The notes below the pieces were generated by a model, which saw only the letters and a list, made by a program, of their open reading frames with translations, had not been told where the DNA came from and ran no database searches. The position numbers were made by a program, and so were the translations under genes. DNA of 64,000 bases, taken from Undaria pinnatifida. Taxonomy: Eukaryota; Sar; Phaeophyceae; Laminariales; Alariaceae. Below, in pieces: positions 10,743-20,972 of the stretch. The first letter of the stretch is position 1. Each line of letters begins with the position of its first letter. Location of the stretch: positions 8,409,128-8,473,127 of the forward strand of contig JABAKD010000013.1 in NCBI GenBank assembly GCA_012845835.1, in the 5' to 3' direction.

Positions 10743-11190
10743 ATCGTCGAGGCTCTGTCTAGAATTTCGACTGTTTTGATCTAAGCAGCTCTGTCTAGAG
10801 GTATCTTTCTTCTCTTTCCTACGGAACGTGCCCTGCGACCGGGAAGACTCTCCTAGGCTCTGGGCTGTCAGGACTTCAGAATTCTGTCTAGAATTTTAGC
10901 TGTCCTGATTTTCATAACTCTGTCTAGAGCTACTGCGCTTATTTTGCGTTCCTAGGGTGTCTTCCACCGGAGAGGTCTCTCCCCGACTGAACTCTCTCAG
11001 ACCTTACAATTCTGTCTAAAACCGTGAGTTTTCTGAAGTTCTTTCTCACTCTGTCTAGAGCAAGCTATCTTTTTCTTCTGTTCGCCTAATACTAGGCTCC
11101 CGAGAGGTCTCTCGCGGATTCAAAGGTGTCAGATCACAATAGTTCGGTCTCGGATTTTTGCTGTTCTACACTCTGAAAGCCTGACTAGAA
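10660..11190 (+). repeat. Degenerate tandem array, period ~125-130 bp
   Basis: Four to five diverged units marked by GAGAGGTCTCTC-like and CTCTGTCTAGAG motifs (for example near 10717, 10842, 10970 and 11102). No coding potential. Confidence 0.7.
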
Positions 11191-12576
11191 AGTATAAATG
11201 GATGAAACGTACATTTTATTTGGTAAATAGACAGTTTCAACCGTACGAACCGTGTCGCACGGTTCATACGGATTGATTATAGGTCTGTATTCTGCCGGAC
11301 ACGGAAAACAGGCTGATCACGGCACTGAATACAAACGCACTGGTTTTGACATTGATTTTAACATGTACAGTTCAGCGTGGTTCGGTGCGGTTCGGAAGAT
11401 GGATGGTGTTAGCGGTGTGCCGCGAGAGTGGACTTGACATGCATGAAAAACAGCTATCGGGGTGCCATGCAATTATGTTGGAAAGAGAGTAGTAAAAACG
11501 ACCTACGGTACACACAAAACCTATATATTTACGTACATTTATATCTCAGAAATTGGTCTCCTTTACTATCGTTCTCCGTTGGTGGGTGTACGTGTTGCTT
11601 TACCATATATATATACGTGTACCACTGTTTCCGCTGGCCACTGATTGTACCATACCATATTACTGTTACCACTATACAGATACTACTAATACTACTACTG
11701 CTGTACGTACTGCTGTGGTGCAGTAAACTGAAATCACATTACTGTTTGTTGTAGTAGTGATTGGGTGCATCGGCTTTGTTATTTTTTGTTGGCTACGCGT
11801 GGCGGCATATATATAGGGTGTGGATCGTGGACCAGTTATTCTTGATATTTTCATTTTTGTCCGCTATACCTGCCCCGCCCTGGCGTAGTTCGGGGTACCC
11901 ACTTTACAAGGTACATTATTTATTAGCCACTGCTGCTGAATGAACCACTGCTAGACATATCTCCTCGTGCGGTAGGACTGGTGTTTGTTGTTGCTGTGCC
12001 ATATCCGTCGTACCCACCGCCGCTCGGTCGACCGCGCGCCCAACGCCGCTCGGTTGACCGCGGCGGCCTTGGGCCGCCCTCGTCGATCGCCCGCCGCCGC
12101 CGCTCGCTCGGTCGCTCGCCCGCCGTCGCCCTTGTAAATGCTAAAATTGAAATAGGGTTTTCGAAACCGTGGCCAAGGGGCACGCGGGATGCACAAAACC
12201 AGGTACACTTCCTAGTCTAATCTGCATGCGTGGAGCCTCAGTGGCGCCATTTCAGACGCTGGTAAAAAACTCAGGAATCGTTTGGCTCGCAGCACCGCGC
12301 TTCAAGGGAGCTTTGTTCGGCACCGGGTCAAGAGACGGGGATAAAGTTATGACTTGCAACCATGAATACCACGTTAAGCATTAGAAGGGGTAAAAAATAA
12401 ACCAAGAGAGCGTTGGCATAATCGTTGATTTACGACCGCGGACAGAGGTAGATTTCCCATTTATGTCCGTCTTCCTTTGTTCGTCCAAGATGCGTATTAT
12501 TATTCGACAATTCGTAACAAAGCGAAAGGGGTAGACGAATGCACCATAACATCACGCGTTACGCGTTACCATTACA
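11191..12576. other. Gene-free stretch with a GC-rich block
   Basis: No gene seen. Contains a short palindrome at about 11245-11265 (GAACCGTGTCGCACGGTTC), AT-rich DNA around 11500-11830, and a CG-rich block at about 12010-12130 with repeated CGCTCGGT(C/T)GACCGCG units. Confidence 0.5.
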
Positions 12577-12617
12577 CCCACCCACCACCCTCCCACCCAC
12601 CCTCCCACCCACCCGCC
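12577..12617 (+). repeat. CCCACCCACCCT-type microsatellite
   Basis: Simple-sequence tract made of CCCACC(A)CCCT units, on the + strand. Confidence 0.9.
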
Positions 12618-12659
12618 ATGTATTTGTGACTAAACAGGGCAAGCGGCAAATTTACCCCG

Positions 12660-13430
12660 TCTCGTGTCGGAGATGGACGATATGTGCTGCCTCATGGAGA
12701 TATCCAACGAAACTGAACGGGCCATGCTCGAGAAGGGGGTGGAGGGGTTGGGGGTAAATGTGGTGAGGTATTCGTTTTATAAGCAACAGTTTTGTATTTC
12801 TCGCAGCGTGACCGTCTCTCGACGAACAAAGGCCACATGAGTCACACCAGAAAGTGCAGCCCCCAAGAGTCGTGTCTCTATTCACGACACCACAGCCCCC
12901 ACACTGCCTCGTGGTAAATGCCTCGTTATACATCCGAATCTTCACATCAGTGTACTTCTGGGCCAGAGCTACCAGCTTCCGTTGGAACGCGTTGTGATAC
13001 TATGTCATTATGTTCCTACATGCACTGGAGCTTGATTTCCCAGTAGAAACCATGCTCTTGGACTCAAATAGGAGTAAGAGTATCACCTTTTAAGAGTTTA
13101 CCACCCACGAGCAAACCTTATTGTGCAGGTTCGCCGTGCAGTTTATAACCTTCTGTAATACACCAAACATTTTCCTTCTCACCCTCCACCTCCACCTGGT
13201 ACCCTTCTCCTTACCATATGTGTCCAGCCTCGATCGGAGGCCATCTGCTTTCTTACGTAGAGCCTCTTGGTTTTTGAAACGACCGATTTCACCCCAGGTG
13301 CCATCCGGGGTGCAACAAACTTGCAATTTTCTCCATCTAGAGCTTTCGGTAACAGATGCGCCATGTTTTCTATCGTAGTGAACGCGCTGTGGCGAGAGGG
13401 TGACATGCTTTGTGATAACGTCAACAATAA
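12660..13430 (-). pseudogene. Fanzor/TnpB-like RNA-guided nuclease, degraded C-terminal half
   Basis: Minus-strand frame from about 13430 to 12660. The end carries the TnpB/Fanzor zinc ribbon and RuvC-III: CGGCG (Cys pair 1), CDSCG (Cys pair 2) and RDGHAARN (RuvC-III Asp and the conserved AARN) at about 12800-12920. Upstream are TPDGTWGEIG and a basic segment ending in NLHNKVCSWVV, in the positions of the RuvC-I downstream strand and the helical linker before RuvC-II. Between SWVV and the zinc ribbon the same frame holds two stop codons. At the RuvC-I position the usual D-P-G is replaced by S-S-R, so the first catalytic Asp appears lost. Fanzors are eukaryotic TnpB homologues carried by transposons and large DNA viruses, including a brown-algal virus. 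The N-terminal half is not recognised. Confidence 0.75.
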
Positions 13431-14365
13431 ATATATTTGACAGTTTCCGTCATATAGTATAATTTTCACCTGGCAGGTGATACACACCCTTGACAACCAC
13501 GCATGAATTCGGGCTGCCTGCGACATCAAAATGGATTTGGTTAGGAAGGCAGAAAAAATGATGATTGCTGACGGTTGGTTCCTAATCCACATGTGGGGGT
13601 GCTGGGCCACACATGTATCAATTGGGCGAATGTGTTGTGTTCGTTGCGAGTAGAAGAACCGTATTTTGTGTGGGTTTGGTGAGGGTGAGGTGGTTCCTTG
13701 CTCTATGGTTTCTAGGTACCTAGTATCTAGGATGATTTATGTTAATGTTGGCTGGGGTTGCTGGGCCACAATAAGTACTGGGGCTGTTGGGGCTGGTGAT
13801 GCTGGTTCTGCTGATGCTGACGCTCTTCGACGGTCCGAAAGGATCAAGTGGCCTACATATTTTGAACTACGGTCCTTCGTAACAGAGTAGCGGTCCCGTC
13901 ACGCGGACGGCGGAGGGTGGAGGGGGGCGTCTTGGGCAGCCAAATAGGGTTTGTCCGGTATTGTGTTTCTCATTTTGTTTTATTGCGCGGGGGGGGTATA
14001 GGCAAAAAATTAGGGAAATAGCGGCGAACGGTGGAGGGGGGCGCATATAGTGATTGTCCCTCTATAGCGCCGTAAGAAAACCTCGCTATAGTGAGTGGTC
14101 TGGGTAAACCTTCAAAACATGTAATAATAATAGTGGGGGGGGTACAAGTATATCTCAAGTATAAAGTAATGTAAAAACTACTGTCATAATAACTGCGGAT
14201 GATGATTCCATTATCTACGACACCATGTATGATAACGGACAAAACACTCGTGAAATTACGTGATGAACGTATAAGTAATAAACATATAGATTTTACGCGC
14301 TTCCCGTACGATATGAAACAAATAATATTTTTACCTTTAGCTCCTCTATGCTCAACGCGGTAAAA
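13431..14365. other. No recognisable gene
   Basis: Sequence upstream of the Fanzor relic on its own strand. It may include its decayed N-terminal half, but I see no motif. Contains short G-runs. Confidence 0.4.
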
Positions 14366-14445
14366 ACTCGACCCCGACACCGACCCCGACACCGACAGTG
14401 ACCCCGACCCCGACTCCGACTCCGACCCCGATCCCGACATTGACC
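14366..14445 (+). repeat. CCCGAC/TCCGAC hexanucleotide microsatellite
   Basis: About 12 imperfect hexamers of the CCGACN type. On the minus strand it would read as Gly-Ser/Glu-Ser repeats, which explains the open frame there. The same hexamer type recurs at 20840-20970. Confidence 0.85.
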
Positions 14446-14499
14446 CGTGTCTAGTCGCAATCGACACCAAATCCAAATTCGACTGCCCGGATGCACGTC

Positions 14500-15000
14500 A
14501 TGGTCACGCGTGCAGTATGCCCCTCGCATCTGTCATGATACCTCTATTCGCAATCCAAACCTCCCACATTGTACCTCTTATGCTGGCAAACCTCTTAAAA
14601 CCACTTCTCGAACGTCTCCTCTCCCATGAACCGTTCAAACTTGTAGGGTGTCGGCAAAACTTCATAAAATGCCCCCAATCCCTGTCCTTTCAGTATGGCT
14701 ATCACCCGCTGGTCATATGGCACCCTGGGCTTTCCGTTTTGGCGTCCCAGGTACAAACTGCTGTGACCACATGGCTGTTTTTGTTCCTTTTTCGAGTCTA
14801 GATCAAAACTCTTTTAGCGCCATATTGACGTCGGAAATCAACTTTCTGCCCCCCTCGGTACTGACAGACGGCTACTTTCTTCAACCTGACACAATTGTAG
14901 GTACCCGTACCCCTCTTGCGTTGCGTCAATACCGATCCCGAGGACTCCGGTGGTGACTCCCAGAGCGACTGTCTGTCGCGGTGGCGCCGAGTATGTCCCT
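14500..15000 (-). pseudogene. Unrecognised protein-like fragments
   Basis: The minus strand has coding-like stretches separated by stops: VLGIGIDATQEGYGYLQLC (about 14880-14940) and, further downstream on that strand, VPYDQRVIAILKGQGLGAFY and FERFMGEETFEKWF (about 14600-14725). The family is unknown. They could be remains of the same mobile element as the Fanzor relic, but nothing shows this. Confidence 0.3.
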
Positions 15001-15045
15001 GACACCTGCAATGATACCTTTATGAGGTACGAACGTCTGCCCCCC

Positions 15046-15520
15046 TCCGACCCTCTCACACTTTGCAGGTTTTCCCCCGTTATTTGAGGCACCAAAAAAA
15101 CATCTGATCCCCGGAGGCCCCCTTGTTGTTGTTTGGGGCTCATTCTGACCGTTTCATCGGAACGCCGCTTGAAATTGCTACGATTTGGGTCTATTTCTTA
15201 TTATCCATCAGGTTTGAGTCGCCTGTTGTTCATCCAAGTAAGTTGGTCCTCTCTCACGCTTCGCAGGCTTTTCCTTCGGTTCTTGAGGCCTCAAAAAAAC
15301 ATTGGGACCCCCGGGGGCCCACCTGGTGTTCTTTGGGGCTTATTCTGACCCTTTCATCGGGAATCCACGTGAACATATTTCGACATGTGTGTAATATTTA
15401 TTATCCATTAGGTTCGTCTCGCCTGTGTTCATCCAAGTAAGTTAGTCCTCTCACGCTTCGCAGGCTTTTCCCTAATAGTTGAGGATATAAAATACCGATT
15501 GGGACCCCCCCCTTGTTGTT
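15046..15520 (+). repeat. Tandem array, ~200-bp period, about 2.3 copies
   Basis: Units start near 15051, 15250 and 15448, each with CTCTCAC(A/G)CTT(T/C)GCAGG followed by a (G/C)(T/C)CAAAAAAACAT(C/T)(T/G)G-type segment and TTGGGGCT(C/T)ATTCTGACC. Each unit end has ATCCAAGTAAGTT, which resembles a splice donor. Confidence 0.8.
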
Positions 15521-15862
15521 GTGGGGGGGTGAGGAAGTTAACCCCGAAGAATGTATCCCTTTCCCAAGAAAAAAACAACGATGTGTCATTTCGTGTATTA
15601 CAATGGGACTCAGAGCTCTAACTCCCTTATTGTCCGGAACACACTACAAAATAACGCGACAAAATACCTCGCGGCAGGAATGGATAGCGGTGGTGGGTTG
15701 GGCGTCCGCAACGCACACCAAAGAAAACCAGCGACCAGCGACTTCGTCCCTCCGTTGCGTCTCTATCCGCTACACCCCAAAGAAATGTACTACGTACCAC
15801 ACTAACCAATACAACCCTCGATACCGCTGCTATCACTGAAGGCATAGTTATTCTACACCACG

Positions 15863-16072
15863 TTAAACCCACCCCGTAAACTTCAAGTTGAGTCTCTTTA
15901 TGATAGCGTCGATGTAGTACTGGGTAGGGTTCTTTTCGCACAACTCGCTGAACTCCGCTTGGAGTAGGTCCCTTACACCTTTATGGTAGAATACAGATAC
16001 CCCACCGTCCTGCTTCTTGAGGTTGAGTCCGATAGTTTTTCTTCTTGGGCTTCGTGACTTTCTCCAGATCAT
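15863..16072 (-). CDS. Unrecognised 69-aa ORF fragment
   Basis: Coding-like composition with a clear alternation of charged and hydrophobic residues (QAEFSELCEKNPTQYYIDAI). The frame just downstream is broken by stops. Not recognised; it may be part of a decayed element between the Fanzor relic and the 156-bp repeat at 16094. Confidence 0.3.
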   Translation of the reverse strand: MIWRKSRSPRRKTIGLNLKKQDGGVSVFYHKGVRDLLQAEFSELCEKNPTQYYIDAIIKRLNLKFTGWV

Positions 16073-16093
16073 CCCAGATGGCCTTCATCCCAC

Positions 16094-16249
16094 CATAAAA
16101 CTATATACCTAGACCTCGCCCCCCTCGGACGTCTCGCTCAGCATATCCTCCCCCCTCTCAGCCCTTCTCAGCCCGTAATTGCCGAAAAGAAAATTAGTTG
16201 CTGGGGAAAAGAACCGTCCCGAAGTTCCTTGCCTTCCTTGCTTTCCCTA
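16094..16249 (+). repeat. 156-bp dispersed repeat, forward copy
   Basis: Runs from CATAAAACTATATACC to CTTGCTTTCCCTA. A nearly identical copy lies in inverted orientation at 43398-43553 (one difference noticed by eye). Confidence 0.92.
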
Positions 16250-16360
16250 GTCTCATTCTTACTTAGCTCTCATTCTCTGATCTTTACTGCTTGCTTTCTT
16301 GCTTTCCCTAGTCTCATTCTTACTTAGCTCTCATTCTCTGATCTTTACTGCTTGCTCTCT
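16239..16360 (+). repeat. Tandem duplication of ~60 bp
   Basis: The segment CTTGCTTTCCCTAGTCTCAT... through ...CTGATCTTTACTG is present twice back to back. Its first bases overlap the end of the 156-bp repeat. Confidence 0.9.
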
Positions 16361-17269
16361 GATATTTTTATTTTGCTTTTTCAGCAACTTCTTTTTTGTA
16401 CTTTTATTTGAAGTTGGCCAATTGCTGGCTGTTGAGAGGGAATTGCCGTTGACGGCTGCAAAAAATTTGAATTTGAAATTTGCCGGATCGGCAATAACAA
16501 TTTGAAGTTGAAATTTGCGAAGCGGACCAAGGCTAGTGCGGAAGGAGGCTCCGCCAACAGTGGGGGTGGTGGAGGTTCAGGATCAGGCGTGTGGGAGCTG
16601 GTCGGGCAAGAACGGGACTCAGCTTCTTCTGGCAATCCTGACCGGCCGTGCCCGAGCAAGGGTTGTGACGGCTTCCTCATCGCACGAAACCTGCAAGAGT
16701 GACGAGCCTTTCACGTGCCAAGCGTTTCATAACCTTAAAAAGAAGCACTGGGGAAGCGGCGACAACCCTCGTTTCGTGTGTGTGTAACTGGTGTGACGCG
16801 GACACCTGTGACTCACTTTCGATCGGCGTCCCTAACGAAGGAGCTGAGAGCTTGACGAAACGTGAGTTTCATTTCTTCGTGTTGTTGGAATTTGATGTTT
16901 GCTGTCAGCTACTATACTACTGATGATGTTGAGAGTTGTTCCCGTTGTCAGCGTGTTCAGCGCCGTGCGACATAGGTAAGACACCATATGTCAACACCCT
17001 GCATTTTCGGTAGTGCTGCGTTGAGTGTTGGCTGAGTGTGCTGCAAGTTGTGCGCAATAGACTACCAGTATGTGGTTTTGGGTGTAGGTGAACTCAAGCG
17101 AATCCTGTTTCCAATAATGATGCACATTAAAATTTACATTGTTTGACCTTGTGTGCCTGTCTGCAACGTTTGCTGTAGCATGTGTGTGCTACACCAGCGT
17201 GGTCGAACTACCACACGGTGTGGAAGCTGTGCTTGGGGACGCGTAGCCTGAACAAACCCAAGTTCGCCT
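16361..17269. other. No confirmed gene
   Basis: Open frames around 16500-16920 (+) include Gly- and Cys-containing stretches (for example FTCQAFHNLKKKHW and, in another frame, CNWCDADTC) but are short and in conflicting frames. I could not define an exon. Confidence 0.35.
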
Positions 17270-17945
17270 TGGTGGTCACGGAGGGCAGTCCCGTCGTCGG
17301 GATAAGCATGTTGTACTAGTTGTCTACGCCGTTGTGTGCTGTGATTTCTTTTTCATGCGTACAAACGCACTTTTGCATGTACGAGTACGTGTACGGGGCA
17401 GTCCCGTCATCGGGGTATAAGCGGGAATTGTTCAAGTACTCAGGTCTACGAGTAGACCTATGCAGTCACGCTGTGTGATGCGATTTCTTTTTCATACGTA
17501 CAGCCGAACACACTTCATGTATGGACGACTACGAGTGCGGGGCAGTCCCGTCATCGGGGTAAGCGGGGGTTGAACAAGTGGTCCATGCAGTGACGCTTTG
17601 TGCTGTGATATAAACACACGTTTTGGATGTAAGACTACGACTACGTGGTATCTATAGACTACATGTAAGACGCAATGAAAACGGGCAAGTCTCATCACGG
17701 GGGTCAGCCAGGGTTGTAAAAATGGTCCATGCAGTGATAAATAACACAGCAGCATGATACCTCAGTACCAGTCGCAGTACACACTGGAGGTTGATATAAA
17801 GCAGTAAACAGAAGCTGAAGTTAACCTGGGTGATGCTCGAGAGCAGTCCCGTGATTGGGGTTAGCGAGTTGTTCATGTAGTGACGCGGTGTACTACTACT
17901 GTTACTCATTTTTCATACAACCACATGAACTATTTGTATTAACGA
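17270..17945 (+). repeat. Degenerate tandem array, ~140-bp period, five units
   Basis: Units are marked by GGGCAGTCCCGTC(A/G)TCGGG near 17284, 17397, 17540, 17680 and 17843, each followed by (C)CATGCAGTGACGC and TTTCTTTTTCAT(A/G)CGTAC variants. No coding potential. Confidence 0.8.
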
Positions 17946-18100
17946 GTACAAGTAGGGTGCGCAACCTCTTCAGGAATTGCAGTACACGTCGGTCGTAATA
18001 GTGTTGATAGCAGCAGTAATAGAGTAGTACCGAACAATATATACAGCAGGTACTGACTCTTACCCTTCGTTGTCAGTATTCCGCCGGTAGGCCTTATATA

Positions 18101-18440
18101 TGTGGACAGTGGAGCACGAGAGAGTGTGTAGTGTTGTTGGTAAGACACGACAGTTGACCTTCTTGTTGGTGATTGACTGTTGAGGATCTGATCTGGTGTG
18201 TGGACGTCATCTAGATCTGAAGACAACTACTGTAGTAGGGGTTTCTATTTATCCTCTTCTGGATTCTGATATAGGGATTCGGGGATGAAGTTAAGATCGC
18301 TTGGTTTCTTGTGTTCGGAGCTAATAATACAACAACTTATCTCTCCTTCCTAGCACCTGAATGGTGCTGACCAGCCCCCCTCAGGCCAAGGGGGGACACC
18401 TTCTGGTCAGTAGACCTTGCCTAGCTCAGGCGTGTCTACA
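18101..18440 (+). repeat. Family A LTR, copy 6 (5' LTR of the gag-bearing element)
   Basis: 340-bp LTR, TGTGGACAGTGG to GTGTCTACA, followed directly by ATTATCGATAATTCAGG. No matching 3' LTR is seen downstream, so the element is truncated. Confidence 0.9.
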
Positions 18441-18609
18441 ATTATCGATAATTCAGGTTGAACACACTGAAGTTAGTCAGGGGCTTTTCGGTAAGGATCG
18501 ATACAGCAGCTGCTGCTACGGGTAGCTGCGAATTGCGCCGCGTCTCGGTAACACAAGATTGAGAGAAGAGCCGAGACGTCTATAGCTGAACGAGGGATCG
18601 CCGCAGGAT

Positions 18610-19428
18610 ATGTCCCAACGTCGCTCCCAGCGGGGAGGAGCGGCAGCAGCAGAAGGCGGGGGATCGCAGGGCCCCACGTCTGCTGATGGTGAGGTTCGCA
18701 TCGGGTTGAATGACCTCATTTTGGGAAATGGTCCCGGCGCTCCGCAGTATGGACGGGTTTTCTCACAGGCAGCGTCGCTCCGTTTTTATACCCAATACGC
18801 TGAGTACGCGCGGGCGATGGAACTCAGCAACAATGCACAGTCTATCTCGCGCCCTGTGCTGTCGGTTGCTCAGCTGCTGCGTCAGTCCATCCGTTCGTGC
18901 CTGTCGCGGACTTATTTTGATGGGACTGAATTACAGGAAGACGACTTACGCGAGGCGCTTGCGAAGCACGCGGAATGTTGGGCCGACGATTCTGTCGACC
19001 CATCTATTGCGGCGGCGGAGGTGTGCCGTCGGGTGACCATGGGGTCCGAAGCTACTGCTGTAGATCGGATTGACGCCGTCCATAGCCGCCTTGAACAGTA
19101 CTTTGAAAACCCCAGTGCTGAACGCGTTTTCCGTGACACGCTGGGTGCTTATAAAAGAGGTCCTGCAGCCGTCATTAGTAAAGCGCTGGTGGCTGGGTTG
19201 AATCCCCCCGAGTTCAAACTCAAGGTGGAGCATCAGCTCGAAATGAAAGGGGCCTGGAAGGACAACCCAAAGGAAGTTTTTGGTCTTGTGCGGGAGGTGG
19301 CCGTCGCATGGCGCACGGTGGAGATGGCAGATAAGCAGCGGCACCACACACGTACTGGTCGGGGGAATTCGCGCGGTCTGTCGTCCGGCTTGTATACCGG
19401 GGCTTACGCTTACCAGTTGCGACTGTGA
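18610..19428 (+). CDS. gag: Gag-like protein of the family A LTR element (272 aa)
   Basis: Open frame starting 169 bp after the 5' LTR, the normal place for gag. It begins MSQRRSQRGGAAAAE, includes an acidic/hydrophobic DGEVRIGLNDLILG segment, and has a helical region (about residues 150-250: FRDTLGAYKRGPAAVISKAL, then KEVFGLVREVAVAWRTVEM) resembling Ty3/gypsy capsid. It ends in a basic tail (HHTRTGRGNSRG) without a CCHC zinc knuckle. The first ~32 codons are shared, with differences, by the non-autonomous copies (from 1193; from about 37713). Gag forms the cytoplasmic particle in which cDNA is made. No protease or RT follows; the sequence becomes unrelated by about 19560. ATG at 18610 is chosen because the similarity to other copies begins there. 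Confidence 0.75.
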   Translation: MSQRRSQRGGAAAAEGGGSQGPTSADGEVRIGLNDLILGNGPGAPQYGRVFSQAASLRFYTQYAEYARAMELSNNAQSISRPVLSVAQLLRQSIRSCLSRTYFDGTELQEDDLREALAKHAECWADDSVDPSIAAAEVCRRVTMGSEATAVDRIDAVHSRLEQYFENPSAERVFRDTLGAYKRGPAAVISKALVAGLNPPEFKLKVEHQLEMKGAWKDNPKEVFGLVREVAVAWRTVEMADKQRHHTRTGRGNSRGLSSGLYTGAYAYQLRL

Positions 19429-19642
19429 ATCCCGTTCGTTCCTGTCCCAGTGGTAGTTTCATAGGTGTTAGCAACGCTGTGGTACCAGGCAGGGCTTTGC
19501 CCATAAACGACGCCTTCATTACAACAGTGTTAAATTGTACGACTTCCTTTCAAACTTTGGAAACCGACGACAGCTACGTGGCCTTACTATTTTGAACATT
19601 CACTGAACGCAAGGTATTCCCATCCGTTGTTGTCGTTTGCAG

Positions 19643-20189
19643 AAGCCCTGCGAAGCAGCCGCCGAGGGCCGCCAAGTCGGCGAGGACATAAACACGAAGT
19701 GCACCGGCGACATCAAGGTCAGTGACCTCCTGAAGAAGGCAGGCTACCACTTGCTCGATATACATCCCGCATTCCATTCCCACGGTGCCACGAGGGAGTT
19801 CGACATCGAGGTACGTTCTACTCTTATCTTGCGTCCTGTGTGTCACGAGTCGAGACATCCATGTCTCTTGCTCAAGACTAGGGGATTGCGTGCGGATATA
19901 GTCTATGAAGTGCGGCTCTTTTTCTAAGTACCAAGAGCAAGTACAACAATACCACAACAATTACTAACAACGAAAGGAGCTCCAATAATTTGGATGGTTA
20001 CGACGTCTGCTGGAGAGAAGTACGAATACTTTTTTACACATACTTATCGACGTTCTCCCGCCATGCTTCAACGTTTGTGGACAGATCCACAAGATCATCG
20101 ACAAAAAACAAGAGTGCAAGGTGCTGGTTACCTCCGCTGAGGAGGAAGAGTCCAAGCAAGCCTGCATGCTCCTTCGGAAACAATGTTGA
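19643..20189 (+). CDS. Last two exons of an unrecognised host-like gene
   Basis: Exon 19643-19810 is preceded by a pyrimidine-rich acceptor (TGTTGTCGTTTGCAG) and followed by a good donor (GAG|GTACGT); it encodes 56 residues including KVSDLLKKAGYHLLDIH. A second exon, 20085-20189, follows an acceptor ending TGTGGACAG, keeps phase 0, encodes IHKIIDKKQECKVLVTSAEE and ends RKQC with TGA at 20187-20189. Composition and splice logic look like a genuine gene, but I do not recognise the family. Upstream exons are not visible: the gag-bearing LTR element lies immediately 5', so the gene may be truncated by it or have far upstream exons. Confidence 0.5.
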
Positions 20190-20839
20190 CAGCACGTTCT
20201 TTATAGAACGTTAAGTTGTGGTTTATTATACCAGCATCGTTTTTTGAGAACTATGCCTAAATGCGTGCTCTTCGTCTTTCAGGAATACAAATGTACTTCA
20301 CATGTTTGTGGTGTGTGCGTTCAAGTTCCTGCTTCCAGCATGTTTTTTTGGCACTGCGCTCCTTTACATCTTAAGTTGTAGTTTTCCTGTCTCTATCCTT
20401 GACAAGCGCGTGCCTGGTGTTTATGCACTGCTATAATTTATTATTGATGATCGACTTAGAGAGAGCTATTAATAAGTGTACAGGACCTAGGTACTACCTG
20501 AGAGGTGGAAGGATATGCCTAGCAAGTCCTCCGACATGCCCATCATGGACTGGGCGAATGGATGCTAATAACAAACTCATAATCATAATAATCGTCTCTA
20601 TCCTGTACCGTTCTACTATATATGGACCTCTTGGCATTTTCAAGTCGCCAGTTGCGCCATTTGTGCTTCTTTTCCGCCTTTCTACTGAATGTCCATTCCT
20701 CCTTCCGCAAGCGTAGCGGGCGGCGCCCAGCCGCCCGCGAGCGAAGCCCTTGTATATGTTACGAATATCGTCCACAATAGTCTTATCCGATACATTCGCA
20801 TATATCTTCCGCATCTTACAGTTCCTTAATCTATTCACA
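20190..20839. other. Gene-free stretch with a GC hairpin
   Basis: No gene seen. At 20716-20738 there is a perfect 9-bp stem (GCGGGCGGC / GCCGCCCGC) around a 5-nt loop. The surrounding sequence is AT-rich. Confidence 0.5.
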
Positions 20840-20970
20840 CACCCCGAATCCGACGCCGACCTCTCAAACCCCCCGACGCCGAGCCATTCACACTCCCCGA
20901 CCCCGGCCCCGACTCCGACGCCTACCCTGACCCCGAATCCGAATCTGAACCCGATGCCGACGACATGGGA
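20840..20970 (+). repeat. CCGACN-type hexanucleotide tract
   Basis: Imperfect (CCCGAC/TCCGAC/CCGAAT) hexamers. It gives a Gly/Val/Arg dipeptide pattern on the minus strand, which inflates an open frame there. Same hexamer type as 14366-14445. Confidence 0.8.
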
Positions 20971-20972
20971 CC

